From: Apus apus
Taxonomy: Eukaryota > Chordata > Aves > Apodiformes > Apodidae
Reading direction: 5' to 3'
NCBI RefSeq assembly: GCF_020740795.1
Contig: NC_067286.1
Coordinates: 16,248,350 to 16,312,349, forward strand
Length of the DNA stretch: 64,000 bases
The notes beneath the pieces are model-generated. The model did not search any database, was not told where the DNA came from, and saw only the letters and a list, made by a program, of their open reading frames with translations. Positions 61,921 to 64,000 of the stretch are shown here, piece after piece (positions within the stretch are counted from its first letter, which is position 1; each line of letters starts with the position of its first letter). The translations under genes were made by a program, and so were the position numbers.

Positions 61921-64000
61921 GTAAGTTGGGCTGACCTTGAACACAGTCATATGCTATGTGATGCAGAAGGCAACAACTGCCTATCTTTGACATGACATCA
62001 GGAATGTCCTTGGTGGGGAATGCCAGGAATACCTTTAACATACCAACAGCATCACATCGCAAATGAAAAGCTCTTCAGGTTAAAAAGGCAGGTGGGAGGG
62101 CAGGCAGGAAGAAAGGATTTATGAGGCAGAAGGAATTGTGGCTGAAAGCTCAAACTTGTCTATTTCTTTCTGTGGCCATTAAACCAGGCTGGGAGTATTC
62201 ATAGAAAATAAAGGTGGAAGGAACCCAGGAAGCCTCCTTCTGCCCCAAGACAGGATCAGTTTCCCCATCCTGTTCCTGACCCATGCCTATCTAGTATGTT
62301 CAGGAATACCTCCAGTGAGGAAGCTGCTTCTGCCCAATCCCATGCTTAACTGACTCTCTTCTTGAGCATTTCTTCCCAATATCTAACATGAACAATCCTT
62401 GCTGTAAATTATTTCTTGTCTTCTTCATAGTGGACATGAGTAAGGGTCTAGTCCTTTCCTTTTTATGGCTGCTTTTCAATATATCTGAAGACTTCTCCCT
62501 GCTCTCAGCTAAAACACATCTACATCTCCCCCCTCCCCCACTACCTTCTTAGGTCATATTTTTTAGATCTTTGTCCATGCAAATTGCTCTGCATTTGTCT
62601 GCATCCTTACTGACTGGTGATGTCTGAAGAAGTGCACAGGACCCCAGCTGAGGCCTTGCCAGTGTCAAGAAGAGTGGTTAACCTTTTTCAAAGCAGCACT
62701 GCACTGTTGATTGATAGTGACCACTGTCTGCCTTGGATGCCTTGGCCCTCCCTTGGGTGGAATAGCAGTCTCTGAAGGACCACTACCACGGTCAACCTCT
62801 CATCCTGCATGTGCAATGCAGGCTTCTTGCCTACCTTTACCATCTTTCCTGTTTCTTACTAAACAGCATCCCATCTTTTCAGTGTTTCTATATTTTCAAA
62901 GGTAATTTTTAGTACTCATCTTGCCCTTCAAGAGGCTTGCAGCCCCCACAGCTTTATATTGTCCCTTATTTCATGGTGCTGATATGCTGGTGGAGCTACT
63001 TTGGTTTTCCTTCTTAGGACTCCTGGACTACTCATGAGAACAAGGTCTGGGAGGCAGGAGATGACAGCCCTGCCCACACACCCTTGGTGCCAGGTCACTG
63101 CCCCAGTCCAGCACTTTCTATCTGCATGGCAGTGCAGGTGGGATTAAGTAGTCCAGAGGGCTGCCCTTCAACATGGTGTTGGTGTCTAAATGGGGCCAAG
63201 ACCTGTAATGCTCCAGCTGTAATGCAAGGATGATGTCTCTCCTGGAGATGAGTACCTGAAGTTCCTCTCAACTTTAGCTCTTCTGTGAATCCAGCAAGTA
63301 CACTCTCTCTTCTGTCTCCAAACTACCAGTGGAGACTTTGAATAGATGCGGAATAGACTTTTGCCAAATCCCAGTCCTTTGAACTCTCTTGTCTCAAGAT
63401 GGACCATTACTTAGCCTTCCCTAACTATGATATGTCTCTCCCACCAGTTCTCTTCCCATCACAGATTGGTTTCATTTGTATCTGTTTCCTTCTCCTTAGT
63501 ATGCAACCATCCTGTGAAATAGTCTTAGAGGTCTTTGGAAGAGCAAGCAAGGTAATGTCATAGCAGGGGGGTTGCCATTATTTGCTTTGAGTGGCCAGCT
63601 GGGCTGATAGTTGCTCCCTTCTCTGATAACTTTTTCTGAAGACCCCCACAAATGGGTTGGAAGTTTCATTCCCTAAATACTGTATTGATAATTTCACCAG
63701 AGTCAACCAGCACCTGAGGACTTTCTGCCTCTTGTTCCAGGATTTTTGCCTGAGCCACCACCTCTTTATCACACAAGCTGGGTTGTGTTTACAGTCTGCT
63801 CACAGCTGGCTTGAAGGATGCAGACGAGTAAATCACAACACACTGCCTAGCCATTTCCTCTTCTACTTAATGCTGGACTGAAGCTTTCCTAAATTTTCCT
63901 CCTAGCACACTGGCATAATGACTTCTTGTTACTCTTGTGTCTCGTTTGTTGCATCACACTTTGGGGGCTTGGAGATTTTGCATCTTATGCTATATTTTCA
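61921..64000 (+). other. INS: INS intron 2 (5' part)
   Basis: Begins GTAAGT and continues past the window end, so it is at least 2080 bp; I recall about 3.5 kb in chicken. No A-chain coding sequence was found up to 64000. An antisense CR1-type relic occupies 62190-62900. Confidence 0.9.
62190..62900 (-). mobile_element. Ancient CR1-type LINE relic in INS intron 2
   Basis: The + strand follows the reverse complement of an old CR1 subfamily in order: 'ggaatacctccagtgagg', 'ttcttcccaatatctaacatg', 'catagtggacatgag', 'caatatatctgaagact', 'ttaggtcatattttttagatct', 'caggaccccagctgaggcc' and 'ttgattgatagtgaccac'. High divergence indicates an ancient insertion. Confidence 0.8.

Noticed and set aside
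61921-64000. Second coding exon of INS (A chain)
   Set aside because: No cysteine-rich A-chain coding sequence found; intron 2 probably extends past the window.

Overview
This is a piece of bird genome. It carries the complete tyrosine hydroxylase gene (TH, 13 coding exons, + strand, 27638-45009). About 16 kb downstream, on the same strand, lies the 5' part of the insulin gene (INS), whose first coding exon is 61734-61920. Bird origin follows from the preproinsulin sequence (chicken-like signal peptide, B chain ending SPKA, then RR), from a 491-residue TH with the avian N-terminus, and from several CR1 retroposons with their typical 3' terminal octamer repeats. B chain position 2 is Val where I recall Ala in chicken, so this is probably a different bird.

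Layout. 1-27.5 kb: gene desert upstream of TH with a CR1 copy (5741-6545), a CpG-rich patch (9690-9969) leading into a roughly 800-bp array of 11-bp units (9970-10768), a worn CR1 piece (14440-14800), an ATT microsatellite and a solo LTR (22524-23280, minus strand). I found no protein gene here; ASCL2, the neighbour expected from other vertebrates, is not seen. 27.56-45.44 kb: TH with CRE and TATA box, GT-AG introns and a poly(A) signal. Intron 2 holds another CR1 relic and a CpG-rich segment with a 21-bp tandem repeat. 45.4-61.0 kb: TH-INS interval filled with decayed mobile elements: a MIR-like relic, antisense retroviral pol remnants (49.1-50.2 kb), an LTR-like end (to 51960) and a non-LTR reverse transcriptase relic (55.86-56.14 kb). 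61.06-64.0 kb: INS promoter, non-coding exon 1, coding exon 2 and the start of a long intron 2. The exon for the rest of the C peptide and the A chain lies beyond the window.

TH makes L-DOPA, the first committed step to dopamine, noradrenaline and adrenaline. INS encodes the secreted hormone precursor. The genes are neighbours in the vertebrate TH-INS-IGF2 block. From memory of chick-embryo literature, chimeric TH-INS transcripts and a 5'-extended proinsulin mRNA with two upstream AUGs exist; the splice phases and two upstream ATGs here fit both. No CRISPR, bacterial operon, tRNA or rRNA gene was seen. The least expected signals are the 11-bp array, which makes repeated DR5-type nuclear receptor half-site pairs, and the upstream ATGs of INS, one of which is in frame with preproinsulin.
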